A program made the translations under genes and the position numbers. Shown in pieces: positions 11,547 to 20,141 of a stretch of 20,400 nt of DNA; position 1 is the stretch's first letter, and the number at the start of each line of letters is the position of its first letter. The notes below the pieces were generated by a model. That model was given only the letters and a program-made list of their open reading frames with translations. It did no database searches and had not been told where the DNA came from. Location of the stretch: positions 1-20,400 of the forward strand of contig CAJWER010000021.1 of assembly GCA_913030785.1 (NCBI GenBank), given 5' to 3'. This DNA comes from an uncultured Chloroflexota bacterium. GTDB lineage: Bacteria > Chloroflexota > Dehalococcoidia > Lucifugimonadales > CAJWER01.

Positions 11547-14337
11547 TGCATGGTCGGGCTTATTCACAGGCCAGATAAAGTGGATGGCGTTATCGGTTGA
11601 AATGATGGTCGGTGGCCTGGTCCTGGTCCGCATAATACTTAATCAGGTCAAGCCCGAGTGGAAGAGTGCAGTGATCATTTCCACCCCGATTCTGGTGGTG
11701 TTGATTGGGTTTGGTGTTCTCGAGCTGGTGCTGACCGGACTGGACAGGTCAGCCACAATGAATTTCAACCTGTCTGCAATAGGTTTGAGTGGTCTTTACT
11801 GGGCTGCCGTTTATCTCAGCATAGCAATAGGCCTGACACTCACATACAAAGTTCAACGTTTCGCCAATTTTGCACAGGCCGAAATGATGGTCTTTGGATC
11901 CTACGTGGCCATTACGCTAATGTGGTCCGACAGATTTTTCCCGGTGTCAGATGCACCTAAGGATGGAATCCTCAACTGGGAGTTGTTGATTTGGGCAGGA
12001 GTCAGCGCCTTTGTCATAACTGGCATTGTCGGTTTGATTATCGACAGAGTGGTTTACAGGCGATTCCGCAAAAGAATGGGAACTCCACAGGTGATGATGA
12101 TTGCTTCGCTCGGAGTCTCCATGTTGCTCCGCGCCCTACTGTATATGCGGTTTAGTGCGAGCACCCACCGCTTCATACCGGATCGGGATTGGAGGCTCAC
12201 CACATCGACGTTTGAAATACCGACGGGGCAATTGCAACTCCATCTTGGCGATCGTGTGAACACTCCTTTGATCGAGTTGGCTGCGAGCGTTAATCCGTAT
12301 GGATTCGCCTACTCGAAGGTTGCCCTTGTCGTAGGGATATTCGGCGCAGTCATGCTATTGTTGTTTCTCTTGCATCGCACCAGCCTTGGCAGGCAGATGC
12401 GTGCAGTTGCTGATAATTCAGATCTCGCTGCATCAAGCGGGATTCACGTCGCACGTGTGCACGGGAGCACCGCCTTCCTCTCATCCGGAATCGCCGGTTT
12501 TGGTGGTGCACTGCTCGCGGCAATCCTGCCAATCAACCCGGAACTAGGTCTCTCGCTGTTATTGCCGGCGTTTGCTGTCATCGTTCTCGGCACGATTGGC
12601 TCCATGCCTGGTGTGATTATTGGAGCACTAATCGTAGGTCTGTTAAGGGCTGTCTCCGAGCCGGTGTTAATCGGTGCTGGAAACGCGCTGGACCGGCCCG
12701 CCGCTAGTGGTTTCGCCGAAGTGATGCCCTTCATCTTCCTGATCGGGTTACTGTTGTTAGCACCGCGGGGCATCGGCTTTGCGATTCAGAATTGGAACAT
12801 CGAGCGGATTAGAAAGAGGCGACCGCCTCAACAAAACAGGAACCCTTTCCCCGTGAGAAAGATCTTTGGGCTGCTCAGCCGCCTATCAGGGATGATGACG
12901 CTGGGAACAGTTTATATCGACCGTGTCAACGAACTGAAAGATATGGCTATGGAGTTGCTAAAGAATGCTGTTACGACCGCCTGGGCACTGCCGGCAAGCT
13001 ATCTGGCCCGGCCATCGGCGACGCAAAAATGGGCTGGAACCGGGAGATCAGTTATTCTCTCAGGACTGCGTATCAAACCGAGCAATTGGATACGGGTCAA
13101 CCGGGAAACCGAACGCGGGTCATGGATAACATTCACGATTCTTTTTCTGGTGCTGGTTGGCATAGTCTGGATCCTCCCCAGCGTTAGCAATCTTACGAAG
13201 GTCCTGCAGGTCGCTCGCATCATTACACTCGTGGGTATTTTCGCTTTGGCTTGTTTCTCACTCAACCTGCACACAGGCATGACTGGGATGACCAATTTTG
13301 GAGTTATCTTCTTCGTCGGCATCGGCGCAGTGGTTGTGGGGTTGCTCTCCGCGCCAGTCGCAACCAACGGGTATGGCTGGACTCCGTGGATGGCCACAAT
13401 TGTTGCTGTCCTGCTAGCGGCCGCAATAGGCTGGTTGCTCGCGTACCCGACTGCCAGATTACGGATGGATTACTTCGCCATCGTGACGATTTCGCTCGGT
13501 GAAATGCTTCGGATTTCTCTTCAGGCTGAGCCATTGCTCCGTGCCGGTACAAGCACCTCGGCGATGGGTATTTCACAATTTTCTCGGCCGTTGGAAGCTT
13601 GGTGGGAGAATGGACCATCTGGAATGCTGGGAAATTTGCTTGGCCTGCATGTCTCAGCACCATATGTCGTACTTCTCGCTATTTTAGCGACGGTGTCTGT
13701 CGTTGCGATCTGGTTTCTACTCAATACTCTCCTCGCATCTCCCTGGGGTCGGATTCTGCGTTCGATCAGGGATGATGAGATAGTGAGTCAGCATCACGGC
13801 CACAACATTCTGACTCACAAGGCGGCCAGCCTCGCGCTGGGCGCCGCTGTAGCGGCGCTCGCCGGTGTGCTTTGGGCCTGGCTAAACACGAATGTATGGC
13901 CAGAGTTCATGAACCCCGTTCGCACAACCTTCCTCATATGGGCTGCTTTCATCGTCGGGGGACGCGGCAACAACCGAGGCATGATTATCGGCGCATTTCT
14001 GATCGTTATCGTTGAATTCGCGTTCAACGTCCTGGTCGTCTCAAGAGGCGGCACAAGCCTGCCTTTACACAATATGACCTCCTACCTAGACACCGCTTTT
14101 TCGTGGTTGGTGGTAAATGTTGGAGGAGTTATCTGGTCGGGTAGATCCATTACTGAAGTTTTTCCTCGGGAAAATGTTGTTCTGTCGCTACCCCATCTCA
14201 AGTTGGCGCTAATCGGGATTGTGATTGTCGGGGCATTGCTTGTGTCGTCGAAGGGTTTGTTGCCCGAAGTCCCCGGCAGGCCCAAACGCCCGGTTGGTCT
14301 GCCCACAAACTTGGATGAAGAAGAGAGTGCCAAATAA
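11425..14337 (+). CDS. livHM: Fused LivH-LivM permease of a branched-chain-type ABC importer
   Basis: One uninterrupted frame of 970 codons contains both membrane subunits that are normally separate proteins. Residues 1-110 hold extra hydrophobic helices. About 120-455 is the LivH unit, with the coupling-loop segment SLGRQMRAVADNSDLAASSGI. About 455-565 is a polar linker. About 566-935 is the LivM unit, opening with ITFTILFLVLVGIVWILP and carrying the second coupling loop SPWGRILRSIRDDEIVSQHH. Each loop should contact one of the ATPases. The start is uncertain: TTG 11425 has only weak pairing upstream, and ATG 11455 is an alternative. The 5' end is tandemly duplicated. The stop overlaps the livG start by one base, showing translational coupling. 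Very probable function: inner-membrane channel of the importer. Confidence 0.9.
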   Translation: MPLNTICQRWMISPSWLRQLLLGLFVLFDAYLGLIHSAGIIAWSGLFTGQIKWMALSVEMMVGGLVLVRIILNQVKPEWKSAVIISTPILVVLIGFGVLELVLTGLDRSATMNFNLSAIGLSGLYWAAVYLSIAIGLTLTYKVQRFANFAQAEMMVFGSYVAITLMWSDRFFPVSDAPKDGILNWELLIWAGVSAFVITGIVGLIIDRVVYRRFRKRMGTPQVMMIASLGVSMLLRALLYMRFSASTHRFIPDRDWRLTTSTFEIPTGQLQLHLGDRVNTPLIELAASVNPYGFAYSKVALVVGIFGAVMLLLFLLHRTSLGRQMRAVADNSDLAASSGIHVARVHGSTAFLSSGIAGFGGALLAAILPINPELGLSLLLPAFAVIVLGTIGSMPGVIIGALIVGLLRAVSEPVLIGAGNALDRPAASGFAEVMPFIFLIGLLLLAPRGIGFAIQNWNIERIRKRRPPQQNRNPFPVRKIFGLLSRLSGMMTLGTVYIDRVNELKDMAMELLKNAVTTAWALPASYLARPSATQKWAGTGRSVILSGLRIKPSNWIRVNRETERGSWITFTILFLVLVGIVWILPSVSNLTKVLQVARIITLVGIFALACFSLNLHTGMTGMTNFGVIFFVGIGAVVVGLLSAPVATNGYGWTPWMATIVAVLLAAAIGWLLAYPTARLRMDYFAIVTISLGEMLRISLQAEPLLRAGTSTSAMGISQFSRPLEAWWENGPSGMLGNLLGLHVSAPYVVLLAILATVSVVAIWFLLNTLLASPWGRILRSIRDDEIVSQHHGHNILTHKAASLALGAAVAALAGVLWAWLNTNVWPEFMNPVRTTFLIWAAFIVGGRGNNRGMIIGAFLIVIVEFAFNVLVVSRGGTSLPLHNMTSYLDTAFSWLVVNVGGVIWSGRSITEVFPRENVVLSLPHLKLALIGIVIVGALLVSSKGLLPEVPGRPKRPVGLPTNLDEEESAK

Positions 14338-15122
14338 TGATGACAGTACCTGCACTTCGGGTATCAGATCTAACGAAGGATTTTGGCGGTCTAAAGGCTG
14401 TCGACCAAGTTTCGTTTCAGATTGCAGAAGGCGAACTTGTCGGGCTGATCGGCCCTAACGGGTGCGGGAAGACAACCACGTTCAATTGCATTTCCGGAAT
14501 GTTGGGAATGACCTCCGGCAGGATCAAGGTGCTTGGCCAAGATGCTAGTGGCATGCGGCCCGACCAGATACAGGGTCTGGGATTGACAAGAACATTTCAA
14601 CACACGTGGCTATGGCGAGAGATGACCGTGATCGAGAACCTTCTCGTGCCTCCCCGCCAGCAGTTCGCTCCTAATGCCTTGTTTGCGCTACTGCGCCCAG
14701 GTTCACGGAGGGCGGAACAACAGCGAGTGATCGACGCTTACTCAGTGCTGGACCTACTTGAGGTATCACATATAGCACACAATCTCGCAAGTGAGCTGTC
14801 AGGTGGGCAGAGTAAGCTCATCGACATTGGTCGTGCCCTCATGAGTTCTCCGCGCTTCCTGTTGCTTGACGAACCGGTTGCTGGTGTTGCCGGGCCGCTT
14901 GCAGAGAAAATTTTCCAGAACCTGCGCGCGTTGACGTCGGATAAAGGCATAGGCATGTTGATTATTGAGCACAACATGGATTTCATTCTCCGTCGTGATG
15001 TCGACAGGATTATCGTCATGGACGCAGGTCGAATCTTGATGGAAGGCACGCCGGACGAAATCAAACAGAGCCGAGATGTCGTTGACGCCTATCTTGGCAA
15101 CCCAGGGCAAATGGAAGAATGA
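14337..15122 (+). CDS. livG: ABC importer ATPase LivG
   Basis: The 261-aa protein is a LivG-type ATPase. It has Walker A GPNGCGKTT (about 40-48), the signature LSGGQSKLIDIGRAL, Walker B RFLLLDEPVAG and a switch histidine in LIIEHNMDF. The LivG-type insert (LTRTFQHTWLWREMTVIENL and the following helices) is present. The first ATG overlaps the livHM stop as TAATG; an ATG directly after it (14340) could also serve. It pairs with LivF to drive uptake through the fused permease at the cytoplasmic face. Confidence 0.93.
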   Translation: MMTVPALRVSDLTKDFGGLKAVDQVSFQIAEGELVGLIGPNGCGKTTTFNCISGMLGMTSGRIKVLGQDASGMRPDQIQGLGLTRTFQHTWLWREMTVIENLLVPPRQQFAPNALFALLRPGSRRAEQQRVIDAYSVLDLLEVSHIAHNLASELSGGQSKLIDIGRALMSSPRFLLLDEPVAGVAGPLAEKIFQNLRALTSDKGIGMLIIEHNMDFILRRDVDRIIVMDAGRILMEGTPDEIKQSRDVVDAYLGNPGQMEE

Positions 15123-15835
15123 GCACAGTTCTAGAAGTCACAGGCCTTGAAGGGGGTTACGGTTATGTTCAGATCTTGAACGGGATTGATCTGCATGTTG
15201 ACGAAGGTGAGTTCGTCACTATCATCGGGCCCAACGGGTGCGGCAAATCGACATTCTTGAAGGTGCTCTTTGGCCTCGCCACGCGCCATAAAGGCACGGT
15301 TTTGCACAATAGCGCAGATGTGTCTGGATGGCGCACTGACAGGCTAGTCGATCGAGGAATCGCATACGTGCCACAGGTCGACAACGTGTTCCCTTCATTG
15401 TCAGTTCGCGAGAACCTGCAGATGGGTGGAATCAGGTTGGCAGCGAAGAAACTCACCGCTTGCATCGAACGGGCTTGCAGAATGTTTCCCGATTTGGAGC
15501 CACGGATGAACGACCTCGCTGCCGCTCTCTCTGGTGGTGAGAGACAGATGCTGGCAATATCCCGCGCACTTATTTCGGATCCTACTTTCCTGCTGTTGGA
15601 CGAACCAACGGCCGCACTTTCACCGAAATATCAACAACAGATTCTGGCAAATATCGATGAACTCCGAACTCAAGGAATCTCAGTGCTTCTCGTAGAGCAA
15701 AATGCAAGGCTATCGCTCGCCAGATCGGACCGTGGGTACATATTTTCCGGTGGAAAAGTAGTCTATACCGGCAGTGCGAAAAGTATGCTCAACGATCCGG
15801 ATATTGGTGATTATTTTCTGGGGTTGCACCAGTGA
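15119..15835 (+). CDS. livF: ABC importer ATPase LivF
   Basis: The 238-aa protein is the second ATPase of the importer. Motifs are Walker A GPNGCGKST, a Q-loop in AYVPQVDNVFPSLSV, the signature LSGGERQMLAISRAL, Walker B TFLLLDEPTAAL and the switch histidine replaced by Gln in VLLVEQNARLSL, as is normal for LivF. Length is typical. The ATG overlaps the livG stop in ATGA, so the two are translationally coupled. No clear terminator follows in the 179-bp gap before the convergent exporter gene. Confidence 0.93.
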   Translation: MSTVLEVTGLEGGYGYVQILNGIDLHVDEGEFVTIIGPNGCGKSTFLKVLFGLATRHKGTVLHNSADVSGWRTDRLVDRGIAYVPQVDNVFPSLSVRENLQMGGIRLAAKKLTACIERACRMFPDLEPRMNDLAAALSGGERQMLAISRALISDPTFLLLDEPTAALSPKYQQQILANIDELRTQGISVLLVEQNARLSLARSDRGYIFSGGKVVYTGSAKSMLNDPDIGDYFLGLHQ

Positions 15836-16014
15836 CGTCGTAATTGGTCCGCCAACGCTGCCTGAGGGAGTTCGACTCTAGCCCATATACACGAGGCATT
15901 CGGATACTGCCCGGTGTTCCTTAGAATCAAGTTGACTAGGCCTAAATTACAGGACATTGTTGGCGAGTTCCATATGTATTCTTGCACACGATTACCGCCA
16001 CCCACCCAAAGCTT

Positions 16015-16653
16015 TCATAATAGACGCTGGATCATTCCACCGAGTAGATAAAGCGCTATCAAAATGAGGAAAGTACCGTTAATCATACTTATAACTTTCG
16101 CTCTATCCTTGAGAATTTGGATCATCCCAGTACTCGTTAGGGTCAAAGCTACGGTAATGTACCAGCCAGCGTCTATCAACCATGCGGTGATACCCATCAA
16201 CCCTATTTGTATCCAACCCAAGTCGGGATGTACAAAATGGCTGAATATTGCGAGAAAGAACAGGGCGATCTTCGGGTTAAACAGAGATATCAGGAATCCT
16301 TCTCCAGCAGCTCTGAGCACAATTTCTGGAGGAGTGGGCCGTGTGTCTATTTGTCTGACTGGCAGACCGTTTCCCGCAATTAAGGTGCGGAAGCCTATAT
16401 ACGCAATTAGACATGCGCCCAACGATTGCACCCCCACCAACAAGCCTGATGTCTCTACAATGACCTCTGCTATTCCAACTGCTGTTAGAAATGCCCACAA
16501 GCCAATGCCGGTCGCATGGCCTAGGCTGGTAGCTACACCGTATATCCTCCCTTGAGCGATAGTATTACCAACTACCAGAGCGAGGCTAGGGCCAGGTGAA
16601 ACTGCACCTAGGAAACAAACCAGCGCTATTTGGAGCCAAGAGGTAATTTCCAT
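16015..16653 (-). CDS. LysE/RhtB-family amino-acid exporter
   Basis: The 212-aa protein has the size and six-helix hydrophobicity pattern of LysE/RhtB translocators, inner-membrane proteins that export amino acids or small metabolites by exchange with protons. The N-terminal segment with GAVSPGPSLALV contains the conserved PGP. It is followed by GRIYGVATSLGHATG, the family's first loop. FLISLFNPKIALFFLAIF matches the conserved NPK loop. The ATG at 16653 gives the usual start; an open frame continues to 16800 without family similarity. A weak AGGA lies about nine bases upstream. It converges on the liv operon. The substrate cannot be predicted. Confidence 0.88.
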   Translation of the reverse strand: MEITSWLQIALVCFLGAVSPGPSLALVVGNTIAQGRIYGVATSLGHATGIGLWAFLTAVGIAEVIVETSGLLVGVQSLGACLIAYIGFRTLIAGNGLPVRQIDTRPTPPEIVLRAAGEGFLISLFNPKIALFFLAIFSHFVHPDLGWIQIGLMGITAWLIDAGWYITVALTLTSTGMIQILKDRAKVISMINGTFLILIALYLLGGMIQRLL

Positions 16654-16750
16654 CAGGTGGATCCTGTGAGTGTCTTTTCCGAAACCAAACCCCTCTTTAC
16701 TCATTCTACTAGGCGGGTTGATTCTTATCGAATAAATACTCATGTCCTCG

Positions 16751-17250
16751 TTAGCGAGAAGGACCTCTAAAATGCAGATCAGCCTCCGCACGGTGGGCAT
16801 GAGACTGACAGCGCCTGGAGCAGAAGATCAAAATTGTCTCCTCCGCATCGCGAATCCACTCTCCTACTAGTTGAGCCGCTCTGCGAAGCTCTGTAGCAGA
16901 GGGCAGGGCAGTCGGCGCGGCAATCTTACTCAACTGGTTTTCGACCCTCTGTCTTGCACTCTGGATGACCTGAGACTCTGCCTGAAGGTATACCTCGTCA
17001 ATCTCCCCTAGCTGATAGAGTCGCAGGAGCCGCAGCCTCTGGTTCTCCGGAGCGCCGACCTCTTTACTGAGCTTCTCAGATGCTGCCTGATGACCCCATT
17101 CGAGTTAAGTCGGTCAACCTCCGCGAGAATCAACTCTGGGTTAGCAAGCACTCTAGCCGCCTCATCCTTAAGGCTCGCTCAAGGGAATTAGCTCTCACGT
17201 ATACCGTTGGGCACCGGCCATGCCTTGGCCCCGCAAATGCACAACGGCAT
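16751..17250 (-). pseudogene. C-terminal remnant of a large serine recombinase, read in three frames
   Basis: Successive minus-strand pieces line up with the C-terminal region of large serine recombinases. A Cys-rich start (MPLCICGAK, near 17250) is possibly the zinc ribbon. Next come VRANSLERA (17198-17172), then LKDEAARVLANPELILAEVD in a second frame (to about 17105). The coiled-coil segment ASEKLSKEVGAPENQRLRLL then runs in a third frame, continuing with YQLGEIDEVYLQAESQ and RRAAQLVGEWIRDAEE. The third frame ends at TAA 16751-16753. The catalytic N-terminal domain is absent: the arylsulfotransferase stop lies at 17275. At least two frameshifts plus a large truncation make this a dead gene. 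It marks a former integrative element or transposon next to the exporter gene. Confidence 0.7.
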
Positions 17251-17274
17251 CGGGTGGAAAGCCTTTTCGCCTAG

Positions 17275-18858
17275 TTACGGTATCTGTGTTTCACCCATGA
17301 TCGAGTCGGAGGGGTAAACGCGGTACTGATTGGGTTTGTCTGGAGCGGTATGGTCCACCAGCCACACCGCTTCTCCGGAGGGGTCAACCTCTACAATGGG
17401 GAAAGGTCCGCAGCATTCCTCTACCAAGTTGTTACCGAACAACACCAGTGTGTTGCCATTGTCGAGTCTGGTGACGTTGGAGCAGCAGGCGGAGAAGACA
17501 TCAGGTTCATGACGGTACTCCCAAACCTTGGATGCGGTCATAGTATCCAGGTTTAGGGACAATTCCAGAGCGCGAGAGTACTGACCGCCCTCGTCGGGGG
17601 GCCTAAAATTGCCGTTGTCGAACAGAAGTACGTTGCCGTTGGGGAGGAGTGATGCACTGTGAGGGCGATAGAACCTGTCACTTGGATCAGCGAAGATGAA
17701 TTCGCCCCCAGGGCCGCCAAGGCGCCACCGCAACGACTTGAAGTCTGGAGCGATGGAGACGACCTGGTCCAGATTCCTCAACCCAATCAGAACGCTACCG
17801 TCATCAGCGACGTGCAGAGAGTCGGCGTGGCTCCAATCTTGCACCGATTCGTCTCGCTCGCATCCTCCCCACATCGGAAATCCAGGTAGTGTGTGATTGG
17901 AAGCAGGAAACGTACGCTCGGAAGGAGAAAGGAAGTCGAAGATGTTCCACACAATCTTGTTGAAACCTGTGGTCTGATCCCAGATGCCGATCGTGTCCCC
18001 CTCCTGAGGAGCCAGGGGATCGCCATATCCGGGACGCAAGACATCTCGGGATAGGTACATCACACGGCCGTCGGGCAGGACAAGTACTTCGTGGTGGATC
18101 GGCCCGAAGGGGCTGCACTGATCCACCAAACGTCCAAGCTCTTTGCCGAGAGGACTGACCTCTACAAGCCCTTTCCCGGTGGTACCGCCTTCGAATCCAG
18201 CAACGTAAATGATGTTGCCGCCAGGCTTTCTCGCCATTACCCACGGTTCGTCCCCGTCTGGTCCTTCGTAGTACCAGACGACAACTCCCGCAGCATCGAT
18301 CGCGGCCAGTCCGTTGAATCCCGCCTGACGGAACTCGAGGAATGTCAGGTCGTGCGTGGGTGTGCCCTTTGATACGTCGAACCGACTTTCACGAAGACCA
18401 GATGGAAGTCTCCCTGAGGCGATGGTGCCGACGGGACCCACCCCAACACTGCCTGCCAAGTCAGTCGCAAATACCTGAAACGCGTACTCGGTGTCTGGCC
18501 TGAGCCTGACCGCGTGTACAGCGAATCTGGACCCAGTTGACTGCTCGACTCGGGACCGTAGTCTGTCGATGCCTTCGGCCCAGTACTCTACGTAGACGTG
18601 ACCTGGTCTATCCAGGGAGCCTTCTACCAGCGCGATTAGCGAATTGCCCTCCAAAAGGTAGGCTGCAGCGCTCAGGGGAGTTGGTGGCGGTACCTGCGTG
18701 GGCGCGAGGCCGGACCTGATTACGCCGCAGGATGGAAATAGAACTATGCCCAAAATGGCGAGGAGGAGTGGAAGGAAGGGGCAGCGGCGCCCGGTTACGT
18801 GCGTGCTTGGGGCTAACATCTGCCGAACTGTCGATTCGTCAGCCACTGTCATGGACAT
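17275..18858 (-). CDS. Arylsulfotransferase-family (ASST-like) lipoprotein
   Basis: The protein of about 527 aa resembles the arylsulfotransferase beta-propeller family, whose bacterial members move sulfate between phenolic compounds outside the cytoplasm. The N-terminus has a hydrophobic segment ending in FPSC (Cys44), a likely lipobox. Residues about 65-150 look like a fibronectin-III-type domain (RLRPDTEYAFQVFATD). The propeller carries the family histidines in IHHEVLVLPDGRVMYLS (about 255), DWSHADSLHVADDGS (344 and 349) and YRPHSASLLPNGNVLLFDN (400). Start choice is uncertain: ATG 18858, 18852 or 18819, none with a clear binding site, while the frame remains open to a TTG at 18969. Many family members have unproven substrates, so true sulfotransfer is inferred. 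It follows a lipoprotein gene on the same strand. Confidence 0.82.
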   Translation of the reverse strand: MSMTVADESTVRQMLAPSTHVTGRRCPFLPLLLAILGIVLFPSCGVIRSGLAPTQVPPPTPLSAAAYLLEGNSLIALVEGSLDRPGHVYVEYWAEGIDRLRSRVEQSTGSRFAVHAVRLRPDTEYAFQVFATDLAGSVGVGPVGTIASGRLPSGLRESRFDVSKGTPTHDLTFLEFRQAGFNGLAAIDAAGVVVWYYEGPDGDEPWVMARKPGGNIIYVAGFEGGTTGKGLVEVSPLGKELGRLVDQCSPFGPIHHEVLVLPDGRVMYLSRDVLRPGYGDPLAPQEGDTIGIWDQTTGFNKIVWNIFDFLSPSERTFPASNHTLPGFPMWGGCERDESVQDWSHADSLHVADDGSVLIGLRNLDQVVSIAPDFKSLRWRLGGPGGEFIFADPSDRFYRPHSASLLPNGNVLLFDNGNFRPPDEGGQYSRALELSLNLDTMTASKVWEYRHEPDVFSACCSNVTRLDNGNTLVLFGNNLVEECCGPFPIVEVDPSGEAVWLVDHTAPDKPNQYRVYPSDSIMGETQIP

Positions 18859-18926
18859 CGTAGTTAGACCGGGAGACCCATTGTTGTAGCAGACTAGGCG
18901 CTCAATTCCGCTCACCGGCGTCCTGA

Positions 18927-19712
18927 CTATTGACCTTCCTGCTCGAGCTCCCTGAGCTCTTTTGCCCAACTAGGGTTGAGTAGTAGGTTGTCCCAGATCT
19001 CGTTGAAATCCAGAGCCTCCGCGTTCGACCAATCAACCGTCTCAGCTACTTCTTTCTTAAGCCTGGTCTTGAACACGACAACCGCAAGTTTGGCGACCTT
19101 GCCATACTCGCCCGGGTGCGTGAGGGTTTTCGAATTTGCAGTCAAGTCTACCCAGTTGAGTTCGTCACATCCAGACGTGAACAGGGCCTCGTAAGCGACT
19201 CGCATCATGGTATCCAGATCTGTCTTCTTCTCAGCGATCGTCTCAAACTCATCTCCGTTGAACTCGGCGACAAGCCAGATACCCCCTCTTCGGTGGTCTC
19301 TAGCTTCGGGGTCCCACTTGAGTCGCGGGCGCTCCTCGTTATTTTCGCCGGGAAACACCGCCTGGGCGATCTCCACCAGCTTGGCCTTTTGCTCATCCGT
19401 CGAGGCGCCGGGGGTGCAACCGTCGGGAGGCACAATCTGAGATACCAGGCTCGCCGCGGCGGGGTCGGGGTCCGGTGCCTCGGTTTCGGAGGGCGCCGGG
19501 GTGTCAGCTGGCGGCTGTGCCGGACTAGCCGTGGGTTCCGTTGTGGAGGGCGAAGCTGCGGGCGCTGCCCCCTGAGTAGATTGAGCCGTCGATTTGTCGG
19601 TTGCCCGCGCAGAAGTTTCAGTTGTAGCAACCACCGTAGGCTGGGAGGCTGCAGCATCCTCGTCTGTGTCACTGCTACATGCAATTGTCAAAAGTACGAC
19701 GAGGGTGGCCAC
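18927..19712 (-). CDS. Predicted lipoprotein with Pro/Ala/Thr-rich linker, function unknown
   Basis: I do not recognise the family. From GTG 19712 the 261-aa product starts with a short hydrophobic core ending in LTIACSS, a lipobox-like site. The open frame extends upstream through SGRAVVLLV without an ATG, GTG or TTG, so the start codon is unclear and the signal peptide may really begin earlier. Residues about 20-85 are a low-complexity linker rich in Ala, Pro, Thr and Ser, typical of surface-exposed anchors. Residues 95-261 form a soluble domain with DGCTPGASTDEQKAKLVEIA and two further regions around GGIWLVAEFNGDEFETI and EALDFNEIWDNLLLNP. Two cysteines in the domain could form a disulfide. 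It probably shares a transcript with the arylsulfotransferase-like gene 68 bases downstream. Confidence 0.75.
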   Translation of the reverse strand: MATLVVLLTIACSSDTDEDAAASQPTVVATTETSARATDKSTAQSTQGAAPAASPSTTEPTASPAQPPADTPAPSETEAPDPDPAAASLVSQIVPPDGCTPGASTDEQKAKLVEIAQAVFPGENNEERPRLKWDPEARDHRRGGIWLVAEFNGDEFETIAEKKTDLDTMMRVAYEALFTSGCDELNWVDLTANSKTLTHPGEYGKVAKLAVVVFKTRLKKEVAETVDWSNAEALDFNEIWDNLLLNPSWAKELRELEQEGQ

Positions 19713-19989
19713 CAGCAGGACTACTGCTCGCCCACTCCAAGCGCCGCCTAGAGGTAAATAATGTCCAGGGTTAGTCGGAGTGACTTTTATGAGACGGTTC
19801 CTTTCAAACGCTGCCGACGTCGATCACGGCCTCTGGGAGCACTAGCATCCATGGCTTACGACATCCACCGTGAGGGAGGCCGTCATCCCAAGTGATACTT
19901 CGCTCCCCGCTCCGGTGGCCCGTCAAAGGATAGTACAGCAAATTGACAGGGATGGTGGTGGTACGGTCCTCCAAATTTAGACCGAGGAG

Positions 19990-20096
19990 GTTCCCACCGT
20001 AACGAGCAAGGTCGCATATCTATCCGGAACATATGCATATCTTCGTCGCCTCGGCGTCGCCGCTGACGGCCTGCTCGTAGTAGGCAGGGATATCTG
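19990..20096 (-). pseudogene. Decayed paralogue of the right-edge gene
   Basis: A minus frame reads IPAYYEQAVSGDAEATKI and then stops. It closely matches FHAYYDQAIAGDTEATKI in the partial gene at the right edge. In another frame, directly downstream, PDRYATLLVTV resembles PDRSLVTV of the same gene. The about 15 residues between these blocks in the intact copy are missing. This is a frameshifted, internally deleted tandem duplicate. Confidence 0.65.
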
Positions 20097-20106
20097 TAGC
20101 CTACCC

Positions 20107-20141
20107 GTTAAGCTTTAACCACCGGCGTGTTAAGCCTTAAC
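20107..20141. repeat. Pair of 13-bp near-palindromes, 22 bp apart
   Basis: GTTAAGCTTTAAC (20107-20119) and GTTAAGCCTTAAC (20129-20141) differ at one position and each is almost its own reverse complement. Their spacing is two helical turns, as for paired operator sites. The second one touches the stop codon of the edge gene, so the pair lies between that gene and its decayed paralogue. A terminator role is unlikely without a T-tract. Confidence 0.5.

Larger units (their letters stand above)
19713..20141. other. Intergenic region with paralogue debris and palindromes
   Basis: No intact gene is visible. The right third holds a decayed copy of the edge gene and two 13-bp near-palindromes, described separately. 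An imperfect inverted repeat (GGTGG/CCACC and CCTCC/GGAGG) spans about 19951-19998. The remaining 19720-19950 shows nothing recognisable; a promoter for the lipoprotein gene is expected there but none stands out. Confidence 0.5.

Noticed and set aside
17080..17274. 64-codon plus ORF upstream of the arylsulfotransferase stop
   Set aside because: Antisense to the serine-recombinase remnant; no protein features.
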